NCBI GenBank assembly: GCA_963760965.1
Contig: CAVXEW010000013.1
Span: 1 to 64,000 of the forward strand
Direction: 5' to 3'
Length of the DNA stretch: 64,000 nucleotides
From: Pararhizobium_B sp963760965
GTDB lineage: Bacteria; Pseudomonadota; Alphaproteobacteria; Rhizobiales; Rhizobiaceae
Shown in pieces: positions 52,663 to 61,624 of the stretch; position 1 is the stretch's first letter, and each line of letters begins with the position of its first letter. The translations under genes and the position numbers were made by a program. The notes beneath the pieces were generated by a model, which ran no database searches, was not told the DNA's origin, and was given only the letters and a program-made list of their open reading frames with translations.

Positions 52663-52975
52663 GGCATTTCTGGTGAAAAAACAATAACCTTCAATGCTCT
52701 ATCTCGTCGTTTTCAAGCAATTCTGGACGCAAGACCGTTTCGCACCTTTGCTGGAATTGCTCTGGCCCGACCACTCGTGCCGGCGGTCGGCGGCCGGGCA
52801 TCGGCTCGGGCCAGGCCGGGCACGATCGTCTTGCCTTCCGGCGGGTTCGCCGCCGATGGGATTGCGCTGGGAGCGGAGCGGGAGCGCATATCGCCGGGGG
52901 ACCGCCAGTCGATCGGCCGGAGGCGTTCGGGATCGACGTTCGGGAGCTTGGAAAACGGAGGAAGCTTGCTTCCGG
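52663..52975. other. Intergenic, no gene seen
   Basis: About 310 bp between the CHAD gene and the end of the ars operon. Nothing convincing is visible in either strand. Confidence 0.4.
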
Positions 52976-53395
52976 TCACGCCGCGCTGCTTCCGCCTGCC
53001 GGAACCACTTCGCCGTCTTCCTTGGCGAAGGATCCGATGTCGGGATTCTCGAGTATGTCGAGGACGACCTCCGACGGCCGGCAGAGCCGGACGCCCCTCT
53101 CCGTCACGACGATCGGACGGTTGATCAGGATCGGGTGCGCCATCATGGCGTCGAGGGCCTGGTCTTCGGTGAGCGACGGGTCGCCGAGGCCGAGTTCGTC
53201 GTAGGGGGTGCCCTTCCGGCGGAGAAGCTCGCGCGCTGGCATATCCATCGCCGCGAGCAGTTCCTTCAGCCGCTCGCGTGTCGGCGGGTCGACAAGATAT
53301 TCGATGATTTCGGGCTCGGCACCCGAGGCGCGGATCATCGCCAGCGTGTTGCGTGACGTGCCGCATTTCGGGTTGTGGTAGATGGTGACGCTCAT
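52976..53395 (-). CDS. arsC: Arsenate reductase, glutaredoxin-coupled type
   Basis: A 139-residue ArsC of the ArsC/Spx-like fold. MSVTIYHNPKCGTSRNTLAM contains the catalytic Cys (position 12) and the conserved Arg residues follow in NRPIVVTERGVRLCRPSE. It reduces arsenate to arsenite with glutathione and glutaredoxin. It overlaps the acr3 stop by 4 nt and is the last gene of the ars operon. A second, unrelated arsenate reductase is encoded in the same operon. Confidence 0.92.
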   Translation of the reverse strand: MSVTIYHNPKCGTSRNTLAMIRASGAEPEIIEYLVDPPTRERLKELLAAMDMPARELLRRKGTPYDELGLGDPSLTEDQALDAMMAHPILINRPIVVTERGVRLCRPSEVVLDILENPDIGSFAKEDGEVVPAGGSSAA

Positions 53396-54453
53396 TGCGG
53401 GAAACTCTCCTTCGGGGCGCGGGCGCTGACGGCGCTGCCCTTCTCGTACCAGCCCTTCGAACGGTTCACGATCCATACGACCGACAGCATCACGGGCACC
53501 TCGATCAGCACGCCGACGACCGTGGCGAGTGCCGCACCGGACTGGAAGCCGAAGATGCTGATCGCCGCGGCGACGGCAAGCTCGAAGAAGTTCGATGCGC
53601 CGATGAGGGCGGAGGGGCCGGCGACGCAATGTTCCTCGCCCGAGATGCGGTTGAGGAGATAGGCAAGGCCGGAATTGAAGTAGACCTGGATCAGGATCGG
53701 TACCGCGAGCAGCAGGATGATCGCCGGCTGGGCGATGATCTGCTCGCCCTGGAAGCCGAAAAGCAGGACGAGGGTGGCCAGCAGCGCCACAAGCGATACC
53801 GGCTGAAGGCGGGCGAGCAGCCGCTCGAGGGCGCTGTTCCCGCGCGCCAGCGTCCGGCGGCGGAGTACCTGCGCGATGATCACCGGAATGACGATGTAGA
53901 GAACGACCGAAAGCACCAGCGTCTGCCATGGAACCGTGATCGCCGAGAGACCGAGGAGCAGGGCGACGATCGGGGCGAAGGCGACGACCATGATCGCGTC
54001 GTTGAGCGCCACCTGCGTCAGAGTGAAATGCGGCTCGCCCTTCGTCAGGTTCGACCAGACGAAGACCATGGCGGTGCACGGCGCGGCGGCGAGCAGGATC
54101 AGCCCGGCGATGTAGGAGTCGATCTGCCCGGCCGGCAGCAGCGGGCGGAACAGCCAGCCGACGAAGAGCCAGCCGAGCAGCGCCATCGAGAAAGGCTTGA
54201 CCGCCCAGTTGACGATCAGCGTCACGCCGATGCCACGCCAGTGCCTCGTGACGCCGGACAAGGCGGCGAAATCGATCCTGACGAGCATCGGGATGATCAT
54301 CAGCCAGATGAGCAGGGCGACGGGCAGATTGACCTGCGAAACCTCCAGAGCGCCTATGGCATGGAAGAGTCCCGGCAGGACCTGTCCGAGCGCGATGCCG
54401 GCGACGATGCACAGCAGGACCCACAGGGTCAGGAATCGTTCGAAGAATGACAT
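53392..54453 (-). CDS. ACR3 family arsenite efflux transporter
   Basis: A 353-residue, ten-helix permease. It opens MSFFERFLTLWVLLCIVAGI, and has the ACR3 signature LAAAPCTAMVFVWSNLTKGE with the essential Cys, plus ALNDAIMVVAFAPIVALLLG and EEHCVAGPSALIGASNFFEL. It expels arsenite driven by the proton gradient. Located between the two arsC genes, so arsenate is reduced and exported in one pathway. Confidence 0.95.
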   Translation of the reverse strand: MSFFERFLTLWVLLCIVAGIALGQVLPGLFHAIGALEVSQVNLPVALLIWLMIIPMLVRIDFAALSGVTRHWRGIGVTLIVNWAVKPFSMALLGWLFVGWLFRPLLPAGQIDSYIAGLILLAAAPCTAMVFVWSNLTKGEPHFTLTQVALNDAIMVVAFAPIVALLLGLSAITVPWQTLVLSVVLYIVIPVIIAQVLRRRTLARGNSALERLLARLQPVSLVALLATLVLLFGFQGEQIIAQPAIILLLAVPILIQVYFNSGLAYLLNRISGEEHCVAGPSALIGASNFFELAVAAAISIFGFQSGAALATVVGVLIEVPVMLSVVWIVNRSKGWYEKGSAVSARAPKESFPQ

Positions 54454-54471
54454 GAAGTGCTTTCCCGTGCC

Positions 54472-54996
54472 TCACGCGACGTCGGAGGTGTGCCGGCCGT
54501 CGCCGGTCTTGCCGATGCGGTCGAGCTTGTGCTGGAGCGCCAGTCGGTCGATGCTTGCAATCGGCAGGTGGACGAGCAGCGAGATGCGCTGCTCCAGCAT
54601 GCGATAGGCCTCGTAGAAGGCCATCATGACGACCGCATTCGATCCGGTGACGGCGGCCGGGTCCGGAATGCCCCAATGCGAGCTCATCGGATGGCCCGGC
54701 CATACCGGGCAGGACTCTTCCGCCGCATCGTCGCAGACGGTGAAGACGAAATCCATCTCCGGCGCATCCGGCCCCTCGAACTCATTCCAGCTCTTGGAGC
54801 GGGCGAAGGACGTGTCGTAGCCCTTCTGCTCAAGCAGTTTCAGCGTGTTCGGGTTGACTTCGCCCTTCGGGTGCGAGCCGGCCGAGAAGGCCCTGAAGCG
54901 GTCCTTGCCCATCCGGTTCATGATCGCCTCGCCGATGATCGAGCGGGCGGAGTTTCCGGTGCACAGGAAGAGGACATTGTAGACGCGGTCGGCCAT
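54472..54996 (-). CDS. arsC: Arsenate reductase, thioredoxin-coupled/LMW-PTP type
   Basis: A 174-residue enzyme of the low-molecular-weight phosphatase fold. P-loop VLFLCTGNSARS, the general acid loop SHWGIPDPAAV, and the redox Cys pair in VCDDAAEESCPVWPG. ATG 54996 has GAGGAG 7 nt upstream. It is longer than the usual 140 residues by a C-terminal extension (HLPIASIDRLALQHKLDRIG). It works with Acr3 encoded downstream. Confidence 0.9.
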   Translation of the reverse strand: MADRVYNVLFLCTGNSARSIIGEAIMNRMGKDRFRAFSAGSHPKGEVNPNTLKLLEQKGYDTSFARSKSWNEFEGPDAPEMDFVFTVCDDAAEESCPVWPGHPMSSHWGIPDPAAVTGSNAVVMMAFYEAYRMLEQRISLLVHLPIASIDRLALQHKLDRIGKTGDGRHTSDVA

Positions 54997-55007
54997 TGCG
55001 GTTCTCC

Positions 55008-55340
55008 TCAGCAGGCGCAGGCGATCTGGTCGATGAGCGGCTGGCACAGTTCCCTGCGGCCGCCGCAGCAGTCTTCGAGAAGGAAGGCGAGCAGGCCGCG
55101 CATGACGTCGAAATCGACCGAGTAGCGGATCACCCGGCTGAAGCGCTCGCTGCGCACCAGCCCGGAGTTCGCCAGGATCGACAGGTGCGAGGACATCGTG
55201 TTCTGTCGCGCACCGACGCGCTCGGCGATTTCGCCGGCCGGCAGGCCGTCCGGTCCCGCCTGCACCAGCAAACGGAAGACGTTCAGCCGGGTGTCCTGGC
55301 CGAGGGCGGAAAGAATGCGGAGGGCTTGTACCGGTTCCAT
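55008..55340 (-). CDS. arsR: ArsR family arsenic-responsive repressor
   Basis: A 110-residue winged-helix repressor: MEPVQALRILSALGQDTRLN, HTH region AGEIAERVGARQNTMSSHLS then LANSGLVRSERFSRVIRYSV. Cysteines near the C-terminus (EDCCGGRRELCQP and the terminal CAC) are likely the As(III) site, different from the CxC near the HTH in plasmid ArsR. First gene of the ars operon and presumably autoregulated through the repeat immediately upstream. Confidence 0.9.
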   Translation of the reverse strand: MEPVQALRILSALGQDTRLNVFRLLVQAGPDGLPAGEIAERVGARQNTMSSHLSILANSGLVRSERFSRVIRYSVDFDVMRGLLAFLLEDCCGGRRELCQPLIDQIACAC

Positions 55341-55365
55341 ATATCGACGGATATAGAAATATCGA
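55341..55365. promoter_or_regulatory. Candidate ArsR operator
   Basis: ATATCGA occurs twice (55341-55347 and 55359-55365), 18 bp apart, directly upstream of the arsR start, with further ATAT in between. This is similar to ArsR sites rich in ATAT/CGA. Its position would block the promoter. Confidence 0.5.
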
Positions 55366-55485
55366 TCGACGGTCAAGCTCCGGCCGCGGTCGCCCGCGGC
55401 GCGGATGGCCGCCGTCACTTCATTCATCAACGCCGTGCCGATCGCCGGCAGCGAGATCGGAAGGCCGCCGGGCGACCCTCGATCT

Positions 55486-55572
55486 CAGAGTTCCTTGCGA
55501 ATGTCGATGATGCGGGTCATGCCCCAGATGACCGCGAGCACGACACCAAGCAGGATCACGGCGTTCGTCGCC
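55486..55572 (-). pseudogene. C-terminal fragment of a membrane protein
   Basis: The minus strand reads NAVILLGVVLAVIWGMTRII then DIRKEL and a stop: one membrane helix and a basic tail with no upstream partner in frame. It may be the end of a deleted transporter gene. Family not recognised. Confidence 0.35.
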
Positions 55573-55592
55573 GCAGGAGCGAACGGCGGTGA

Positions 55593-55898
55593 GGGCGGGC
55601 GACGACATCGACTGCAGCACGACCTCGCCCCGGGGGCATCGGCCTTGCTCCAGTCGGCCCGCTTTCACATCATGATCGCCGAGATCGCCGGCCAGGAGAT
55701 CCTGATCGACCATGTCCGCGACCTGGTATCGCGCTCGTCTCTCATCATCGCGCTCTACTGGCGGCGGCGCGACACCACATGCCAAGGCCACCTCCACGAC
55801 GCCCTGATCGACGCGATCGGGAAGGGCGACCGCCGGTCCGCTCCGGCAATCATGAAGAGCCACGATCGGATTGAGCCTGGAGACCCAAGCAGAGCTGC
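55593..55898 (+). pseudogene. GntR/FCD transcriptional regulator C-terminal remnant
   Basis: The frame reads ARFHIMIAEIAGQEILIDHV, RDLVSRSSLIIALYWRRRDT and HDALIDAIGKGDRRSAPAIM, which is the FCD effector domain of GntR regulators (HxxIAxxAGNxxL...LYWRRRD...H.ALIDAI..GD...A..LM..H). The winged HTH is missing, so it is a truncated gene. It abuts a membrane-protein fragment on the opposite strand; the interval 55366-55991 is rearranged debris. Confidence 0.65.
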
Positions 55899-55991
55899 CC
55901 CGGCAGCAACCATGTCACGGGGAACCTGCGCCAGCTTGCCCGGCGCAGTGTTTCTCACGTCTTCTTCCATCATGCGGCGCTGCAGGCGCTC

Positions 55992-56933
55992 CTATTCGTG
56001 AAACGGTTCGACGGTGACGCGCCTGCCGAGCAGGAACGCGTCGGCGACATGCACCATCGGCGACAGGTCCATGTCGCTCGCCGCGGAGCGCACCAGTTCG
56101 GCGAAGCGGGCATAGAGCCGCGGATATTCACCGTTCAACGGCGTGCCCCCGGCGCTCGGTGCCGGCTGTTCGACCCCGTCGATCGCGAGCCTCGCCCCGC
56201 CGTCCGAAAGCACGAGCTTTCCGTCTTCGGTCTCCACCGCGATCGTCCAGGTCTGCTCGCCTTCCTGGCGGAAGTCGAATTCAGCCGTCACCGTCGCGCC
56301 ACCCGGGTGGGCGAAGTCGAGATCGGCCGCGATCGGCGTCTCGCAGTTCTCGGGGAAGAACAGTTCGGCCGAGCGAAGATGAACGGGCTCGGGCAGGATC
56401 GCCGTCAGGATCGACAGCGCATTGATGCCCGGGTCGAAGACCCCGAGGCCGCCGGCCTGCCAGATCCAGTGCTGGCCCGGATGCCAGCGGCGCACGTCCT
56501 CCTTCCAGGTGATCGCAAGCCGCCGGATTTGCCGTGCGCTCAGCCAGGCCCGTGCCGCGGCGACCTGCGCCGCCTCGCGCGAATGCCAGGTGGCGAATAT
56601 CGAAACTCCGGCCTCGCGCGCCATTCGTTCCAGCGCATGGCATTCGGCGAGCGTCGCGCCGGGCGGCTTTTCCAGCATCACGTGCCGGCCGGCGCGGATC
56701 GCCTTCGCCGCATAGTCGAAGCGCGGAACCGGCGGCAGGCTGAGCGACACAGCCTCGACGTCGGAACGTGTCCCGAGGAAGCGCTCGAAGTCGTCGAAGG
56801 ATTCAATTCCCTCGACCGTGCCGTGGCGCGAGACCGTGGCAGCCAGTTCCCAGTCCGGCGACGCCGAGATCGAGGGAATGTGCTGGTCGCGGGCGATCTT
56901 GCCGATCCCCGCAAGTGCGAGCTTCATGACCAT
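55992..56933 (-). CDS. Gfo/Idh/MocA family oxidoreductase, D-galactose 1-dehydrogenase-like
   Basis: A 313-residue NAD(P)-dependent enzyme. Rossmann motif MKLALAGIGKIARDQHIPSI, the conserved MLEKPPG loop, and HWIWQAGGLGVFDPGINALS in the substrate domain. The GKIARDQHxP start and the WKEDVRRWHPGQ segment match alphaproteobacterial D-galactose 1-dehydrogenases that start the De Ley-Doudoroff pathway. AGAGG lies before ATG 56933. The substrate assignment is a strong suggestion, not proof. Confidence 0.82.
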   Translation of the reverse strand: MVMKLALAGIGKIARDQHIPSISASPDWELAATVSRHGTVEGIESFDDFERFLGTRSDVEAVSLSLPPVPRFDYAAKAIRAGRHVMLEKPPGATLAECHALERMAREAGVSIFATWHSREAAQVAAARAWLSARQIRRLAITWKEDVRRWHPGQHWIWQAGGLGVFDPGINALSILTAILPEPVHLRSAELFFPENCETPIAADLDFAHPGGATVTAEFDFRQEGEQTWTIAVETEDGKLVLSDGGARLAIDGVEQPAPSAGGTPLNGEYPRLYARFAELVRSAASDMDLSPMVHVADAFLLGRRVTVEPFHE

Positions 56934-57145
56934 AAGTGCCTCTCATCCGTGTCAGAAAATTGAATTTTGCCTCGATCTGCCCGGTGCCGGCTGCGCGATT
57001 TCCATCTGGCGTCCGCCTTCGCCGGCCTCGTGTCGAAGCTTTTCATATGTCTGGTCATTTTCAATCCCTTCGGCCAAAATCGCCACCGATTGCATCCGGC
57101 CGAGTGTCGTGACAGGCTCGTGCAGCTTGTCAGAGAGAGGCGGTA

Positions 57146-58312
57146 ATGAGCGGAACTTTCGTGATCGCGCAGGGTGGCGGGCCAACCACGGTGATCAATC
57201 AAACGCTTGCCGGGGCTCTCACCGCTATCAGAAAACGTCATCCGGACGCCCGGATCCTCGGCTCGAGGCACGGCGTGCGGGGGCTGCGTGACGGCAACCT
57301 GGTCGAGCTCACGGCCTTGCCGGAAGCAGACCTCTCCCGCCTCGCACGCACCCCGGGTGCCGCGCTCGGCAGCACCCGCGACAAACCGGACGCCGGCTAT
57401 TGCGAGGCGGTGCTGAAGGGGCTGCGCACTGCCGGAGCGGACGCCTTCATCTATATCGGCGGCAATGACACGGCGGAGACGCAGCGCATCATTTCAGAGG
57501 CATGCGGCGGCTCGATTGCATGCGTTCATGCGCCGAAGACGATCGACAACGATCTGGCGGGCAACGACCACACGCCGGGCTTCATTTCGGCGGCGCAATT
57601 CGTTGCCGGCGCCTTTGCCGGCATGGACCTCGATTTCTGCTCGCTGCCGGGCGTCTATGTCGGCATCGTGATGGGGCGCCATGCCGGCTTTCTCACCGCC
57701 GCGTCGGCGGCCTGGCGAATGGATGCCGACGCCGGGCCGCACCTGGTATACGTGCCGGAGCGGGCATTCGACCGGGCGCGGTTCATCGACAGCGTGCGCG
57801 GAGTTCTTTCACGCAACAAGCGCTGCATCGTGGCGATGTCCGAAGGCGTTTCGGACAAGGATGGACACTCACTGGTCGAGGGTCTCGTCCCGCCCGAAAT
57901 GCTGGAGCGTGATCCCCATGGCAACATCCGGTTGTCGGGTACCGATCTCGGCCAGGCGGTCGAGCGCATTCTGGCGGAGGATCTGCAGGGCGTGCGTGCC
58001 CGCGTCGATACATTCGGATATCTGCCGCGCAGCCATCCTGGAATCACCAACATGACGGATCAGCGCGAGGCCTTCGACGCCGGGGTCGTCGCGGTGGAGG
58101 CTACCGAAAGCGGCAGCTTCTCGGTCGCGCTCCAGTACGACGGGCGGGCGACGAAGCCGGTCGCAGTGCCGCTCGAGGTGGTGGCCGGCCGGACCAGGTG
58201 CATGCCGGAGGATTTTCTGCGGCCCGACGAGGATCAGATTTCGGAGGCTTGCGCTGCATATCTGTCACGGTTGTTGCCGGACAAACCAGATTTCATGCCA
58301 TCTTACGTTTAG
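57146..58312 (+). CDS. 6-phosphofructokinase, probably pyrophosphate-dependent
   Basis: A 388-residue PFK. Landmarks: FVIAQGGGPTTVINQTLAGA (nucleotide loop), YIGGNDTAET in place of GGDGS, APKTIDNDLAGNDHTPGF and GIVMGRHAGFLTAASA. Asp at the position equivalent to Gly104 and Lys in PKTIDND are the residues that set PPi rather than ATP specificity in this family. It would phosphorylate fructose 6-phosphate reversibly. Adjacent and divergent to the galactose-dehydrogenase-like gene; its promoter region is only 212 bp. Confidence 0.9.
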   Translation: MSGTFVIAQGGGPTTVINQTLAGALTAIRKRHPDARILGSRHGVRGLRDGNLVELTALPEADLSRLARTPGAALGSTRDKPDAGYCEAVLKGLRTAGADAFIYIGGNDTAETQRIISEACGGSIACVHAPKTIDNDLAGNDHTPGFISAAQFVAGAFAGMDLDFCSLPGVYVGIVMGRHAGFLTAASAAWRMDADAGPHLVYVPERAFDRARFIDSVRGVLSRNKRCIVAMSEGVSDKDGHSLVEGLVPPEMLERDPHGNIRLSGTDLGQAVERILAEDLQGVRARVDTFGYLPRSHPGITNMTDQREAFDAGVVAVEATESGSFSVALQYDGRATKPVAVPLEVVAGRTRCMPEDFLRPDEDQISEACAAYLSRLLPDKPDFMPSYV

Positions 58313-58467
58313 ATCTTCAGGCGCGCGCTGGATTCCGTTCGATCAATTTTCCTTCATCGGCGGCCGGCTGCTGCGAAGAACATCGCACCGAACGGGGAAT
58401 AGCGCACCGACGCTCCAACGATGCATGTTTCGTCGCGCTCCGGACCACACGGCAGGGGTAGCATGCA

Positions 58468-59094
58468 ATGGCGATGATTTCCGATCCCGACGACTTCTTC
58501 ACCAAAGGCTGCGGCCGATGCGATCGGTTCGCGACGCCGGACTGCTCGACCCGGCTCTGGATCGACGGGCTCAACAAATTGCGCCGGATCTGCCTCGACA
58601 CTGGTTTGGAGGAGGCGGTGAAATGGGCACATCCGTGCTACATGCATGTCAATCGCAACATCGCGATCTTCGGGGCGTTTCGGGGCGACTTCCGTCTGAC
58701 CTTCTTGAACCCGGCCCTCCTCAGAGACACTGAAGGCGTTCTGGAGCCGCAAGGTCCCAACAGTCAGCGCCCGGCCATGATGCGCTTCACTGCCGTGGAG
58801 CAGGTTGGCGAGATGGAAGCGGTGATCCGGGCCTATCTGCGGCAGCTGATGGATCATGCGGAACTGGGAACGAAACCGCCGAAGGTGACCCGGGGGATCG
58901 ACATGCCGGACGAACTGGCCGAAGCGCTGGATGCCGATCCTGAATTGGCAGAGGCGTTCCAGGCCCTGACGCCTGGCCGGCAGAGAAGCTACATGTTCAA
59001 TCTCAACCAGGCCAGGCAATCGAAGACCCGCGTGGCGCGGATCGAGAAATTCCGGGAAAGGATCATTGCGGGCAAGGGTGCGTCCGAGCGGTAG
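58468..59094 (+). CDS. YdeI/OmpD-associated, DUF1801 family protein
   Basis: A 208-residue soluble protein. The first part (VKWAHPCYMHVNRNIAIFGA, FRLTFLNPALL) matches the DUF1801 fold, where a W-x-P-x-Y-x-x-x-x-x-x-I motif binds small anions. The last third (MPDELAEALDADPELAEAFQ, LTPGRQRSYMFNLNQARQSK) is the YdeI helical extension associated with antimicrobial-peptide tolerance in enterics. ATG 58468; a later ATG is possible. Monocistronic. Confidence 0.8.
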   Translation: MAMISDPDDFFTKGCGRCDRFATPDCSTRLWIDGLNKLRRICLDTGLEEAVKWAHPCYMHVNRNIAIFGAFRGDFRLTFLNPALLRDTEGVLEPQGPNSQRPAMMRFTAVEQVGEMEAVIRAYLRQLMDHAELGTKPPKVTRGIDMPDELAEALDADPELAEAFQALTPGRQRSYMFNLNQARQSKTRVARIEKFRERIIAGKGASER

Positions 59095-59235
59095 GCAGAC
59101 AAGATGACAGCCGCTTGACTGTCCGGCCTGATCCGGGGTGCCTGTTTCGGGCAGGAAGGATCGGGCAGGTGCAAGCATCGCCGCTTCCGGATGCCGGTTC
59201 CGGGAGCGCTTTGCCGCCTCGACTGCGATGCGGTG

Positions 59236-59886
59236 CTAGGGCGCCTTCCTTGCGAGCGTGACATAGGTCGCGGCTTCCGTCGCGTCATGTTCGATGACCT
59301 GGAAGCCGAGTGCCGGCAGGTCGATGCCTGCGAACATCGCCTCGCCGCGTCCGAGAACCACCGGCGAGATGACGAAATGCAGCTCGTCGACGAGGCCGGC
59401 CTGAAGATATTGCCGGACTGTCGAAACGCCGCCACCAATCTTGACGTTCTTTTCTCCCGCCGCCGACCTGGCCCGTTCGAGCGCGGCCTCGATGCCGTCC
59501 GAGACGAAGTGAAAAGTGGTGCCTCCCTCCATCTCGACGGGTTCGCGCGGATAGTGGGTGAGCACGAAGGTCGGGGCGTGATAGGGGGGATTGTCGCCCC
59601 ACCAGCCGTTCCACTCCTCGGCGGGCCATTCGCCGCGAACCGGTCCGAACATGTTCCGGCCCAGGATGAAAGCGCCGAAGCCCTCCATCGTGCGGGCGGC
59701 ATGGTCGTTGTCGACGCCGTCGGACCCGCCGCTCTTGCCGATCATCTGCCGGAACGCCCTGGTGCCGTAGAACCATCCGAACATTTCGTTGCCGCGCTTT
59801 CCGAGGGGGGCCTCCAGGCTCTGGTCCGGCCCTGCGCCGAATCCGTCGACCGAAAGCGAAAACCCCGAGACGATCACCTTGCCCAT
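59236..59886 (-). CDS. Dihydrofolate reductase/RibD C-terminal domain family protein
   Basis: A 216-residue protein. It starts MGKVIVSGFSLSVDGFGAGP, and shows GFGAFILGRNMFGPV, PTFVLTHYPREPVEMEGGTT and KIGGGVSTVRQYLQAGLVDE then LHFVISPVVLGRGEAMFAGI, the RibD-C pattern found in many deaminase-reductase-like proteins outside riboflavin synthesis. It would bind NADPH. ATG 59886 has AAAGGA 8 nt upstream. Convergent with the YdeI gene. Confidence 0.82.
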   Translation of the reverse strand: MGKVIVSGFSLSVDGFGAGPDQSLEAPLGKRGNEMFGWFYGTRAFRQMIGKSGGSDGVDNDHAARTMEGFGAFILGRNMFGPVRGEWPAEEWNGWWGDNPPYHAPTFVLTHYPREPVEMEGGTTFHFVSDGIEAALERARSAAGEKNVKIGGGVSTVRQYLQAGLVDELHFVISPVVLGRGEAMFAGIDLPALGFQVIEHDATEAATYVTLARKAP

Positions 59887-60242
59887 GGCCGCGTCCTTTC
59901 CTTTTGCATCCTGCAAGCCGCTTCGTTCCAGGCTCGGCACGTTGGAACCTGTCGCGGCGAATGGCAACTCCCGTCCCTTCCCGGACCTTGAACGACGGCC
60001 CCGGCCGAGAGGATCCATTCTCGCGACGCCATGCGTTTCGTTCTCGAAGTCACATGGTATTGCCCGGGAGCGAGCGGTTCGGCGGCCGGAGCCGCGTACG
60101 CAAAGGGGCTCAATTCGGAAGGTCGTGCCGTTCGTGCAGCCTCGAGGAGTATTCGGTTCCACTTTCTCTCGTCTTGAAATTCGGCATGAACTGCTGGAAC
60201 TTCAGGTTTCATGTCGAACCCATCACGGGCGTTTCAGTCATC
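59887..60242. other. Divergent intergenic region, no gene seen
   Basis: 356 bp between the DHFR-like and the LprI-like gene starts. It is open in several frames but without recognisable features. Confidence 0.4.
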
Positions 60243-61289
60243 ATGAAAACAGCGGCAACAGGCATTTTTTTCATTTTCCTCATGGCTCTCTCGCCGGCCC
60301 TTGCACAGGAGGCGCAGTATTGGGGAGACCGAAAGGACGAACTGACGAGCGGGCCGGAATATCAGGCCTCGAAGCTGGAGTGCAGGAGCCTTCGCAACCT
60401 CTCTCCGCCGGCTTCCGATCAGGTCAACGGGGCTAGGCGGGCGGCGCTCGCCGGGTGCGACGCGGAGAAGCTCTATTACGGGATCGGCGTCCCCGCACAA
60501 CCGGAAAAGGCGCGCGACTGCGCCATGCTGAAATCGCGAGACGGGGGCGACCCCTTCGGCGGCGCGGCACTGCTGTCGATGATCTACGCCAATGGAAGAG
60601 GCGCCGCAAAGGACCTCGACCTCGCCATCCATTTCGCGTGCTACATCGAGGGAGCTCCGGCCGAGATGGCGGGTCGCGTCGAGCATCTGATGAAGATCCG
60701 CGCCGGGCAGGCACCGGGCAAGGAATTCTCGGTCTGCGACGATGCCACCAGCGGCATGCTGACAGGATTCTGCGTTGCCCACGACGAGCGCATCGCCAAG
60801 GTGGCGCTCGAGGGGCGCGTCGACAGTATGCTGACGGGAATGAGCGGCGCACAGAAGGCCGCCTTTTTCCGGCTTCGATCCGCGATGAACGACTACGCCG
60901 AGAAGAGCGCCTCGAACGAGGTGGATTTGACCGGGTCGATGAGAGGGGTCTTCTTCAGCCAGCGCAGGGACGAGGTCCGCTCCGCCTGGAGCAAGCTCCT
61001 GAAGGCCATGGAAAATGGCGAGGCGGTCCACCCGAAGGCGGGACTGGCGTCTTCCGACAAGGAACTGAACAGGGTCTACCGCCGCATAATGTCGAAGCCG
61101 ATGCCGTATTCCGACATGTCCGGAGCGGTGACGCGAGACGGCATACGCATTGCCGAGCGTGCATGGATCAATTACCGCGACGCCTGGGTGGCCTACGCCA
61201 AGGCCCGCCATCCGAAGGTCGATGCGATGGCGCTCAAGGCGAAGCTCACGGAGCTTCGGACGGAATTTCTGAAAAGCCTCGTCGATTGA
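60243..61289 (+). CDS. Secreted Sel1-repeat/LprI-domain protein
   Basis: A 348-residue exported protein with signal peptide (TGIFFIFLMALSPALAQ). The middle part has Sel1-like units (FGGAALLSMIYANGRGAAKD, LDLAIHFACY). The C-terminal 100 residues (LASSDKELNRVYRRIMSKPM, IRIAERAWINYRDAWVAYA) are an LprI/DUF1311 domain, related to lysozyme inhibitors with a W-x-x-Y-R motif. Such proteins sit in the periplasm and may protect or sense peptidoglycan. The function here is inferred from domains only. Confidence 0.75.
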   Translation: MKTAATGIFFIFLMALSPALAQEAQYWGDRKDELTSGPEYQASKLECRSLRNLSPPASDQVNGARRAALAGCDAEKLYYGIGVPAQPEKARDCAMLKSRDGGDPFGGAALLSMIYANGRGAAKDLDLAIHFACYIEGAPAEMAGRVEHLMKIRAGQAPGKEFSVCDDATSGMLTGFCVAHDERIAKVALEGRVDSMLTGMSGAQKAAFFRLRSAMNDYAEKSASNEVDLTGSMRGVFFSQRRDEVRSAWSKLLKAMENGEAVHPKAGLASSDKELNRVYRRIMSKPMPYSDMSGAVTRDGIRIAERAWINYRDAWVAYAKARHPKVDAMALKAKLTELRTEFLKSLVD

Positions 61290-61624
61290 ACGCGCCTTTC
61301 CCTATTGGCACGGGGTGGTGGAAACGTCAGGTAGGGGCGGGGGCGGCGTGCATTCGCGCATCTCGGCGAGCAAGCTCAACCGGCTGAACAGACGCGAGCT
61401 GCGCGCCTGCGGCGCCGGCGGCAGCTGTGTCGCGGCGGGCACCGACGTGCAGGCGCAGGCAATCTTTGCCGGCAAGCGACCGGTGGACGACCTCGAAGGC
61501 TGGAGCTACGGCGGCTTCATTGTTATCGAACAGGAACGGGAACCGCTGAACAGCGGCTCCATTCTCTCGGATCTTGCGGCCAGCCGCAACTTCCTGCGTG
61601 ATACGGGCTTCTAAGGACATGGCG
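61290..61624. other. Region before the iol operon, no intact gene recognised
   Basis: 335 bp, open on the plus strand in one frame (61315-61614), with residues such as SKLNRLNRRELRACGAGGSC and DLEGWSYGGFIVIEQEREPL that look loosely gene-like, but I recognise no family and see no start. It may be a remnant or the operon leader. Confidence 0.35.
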
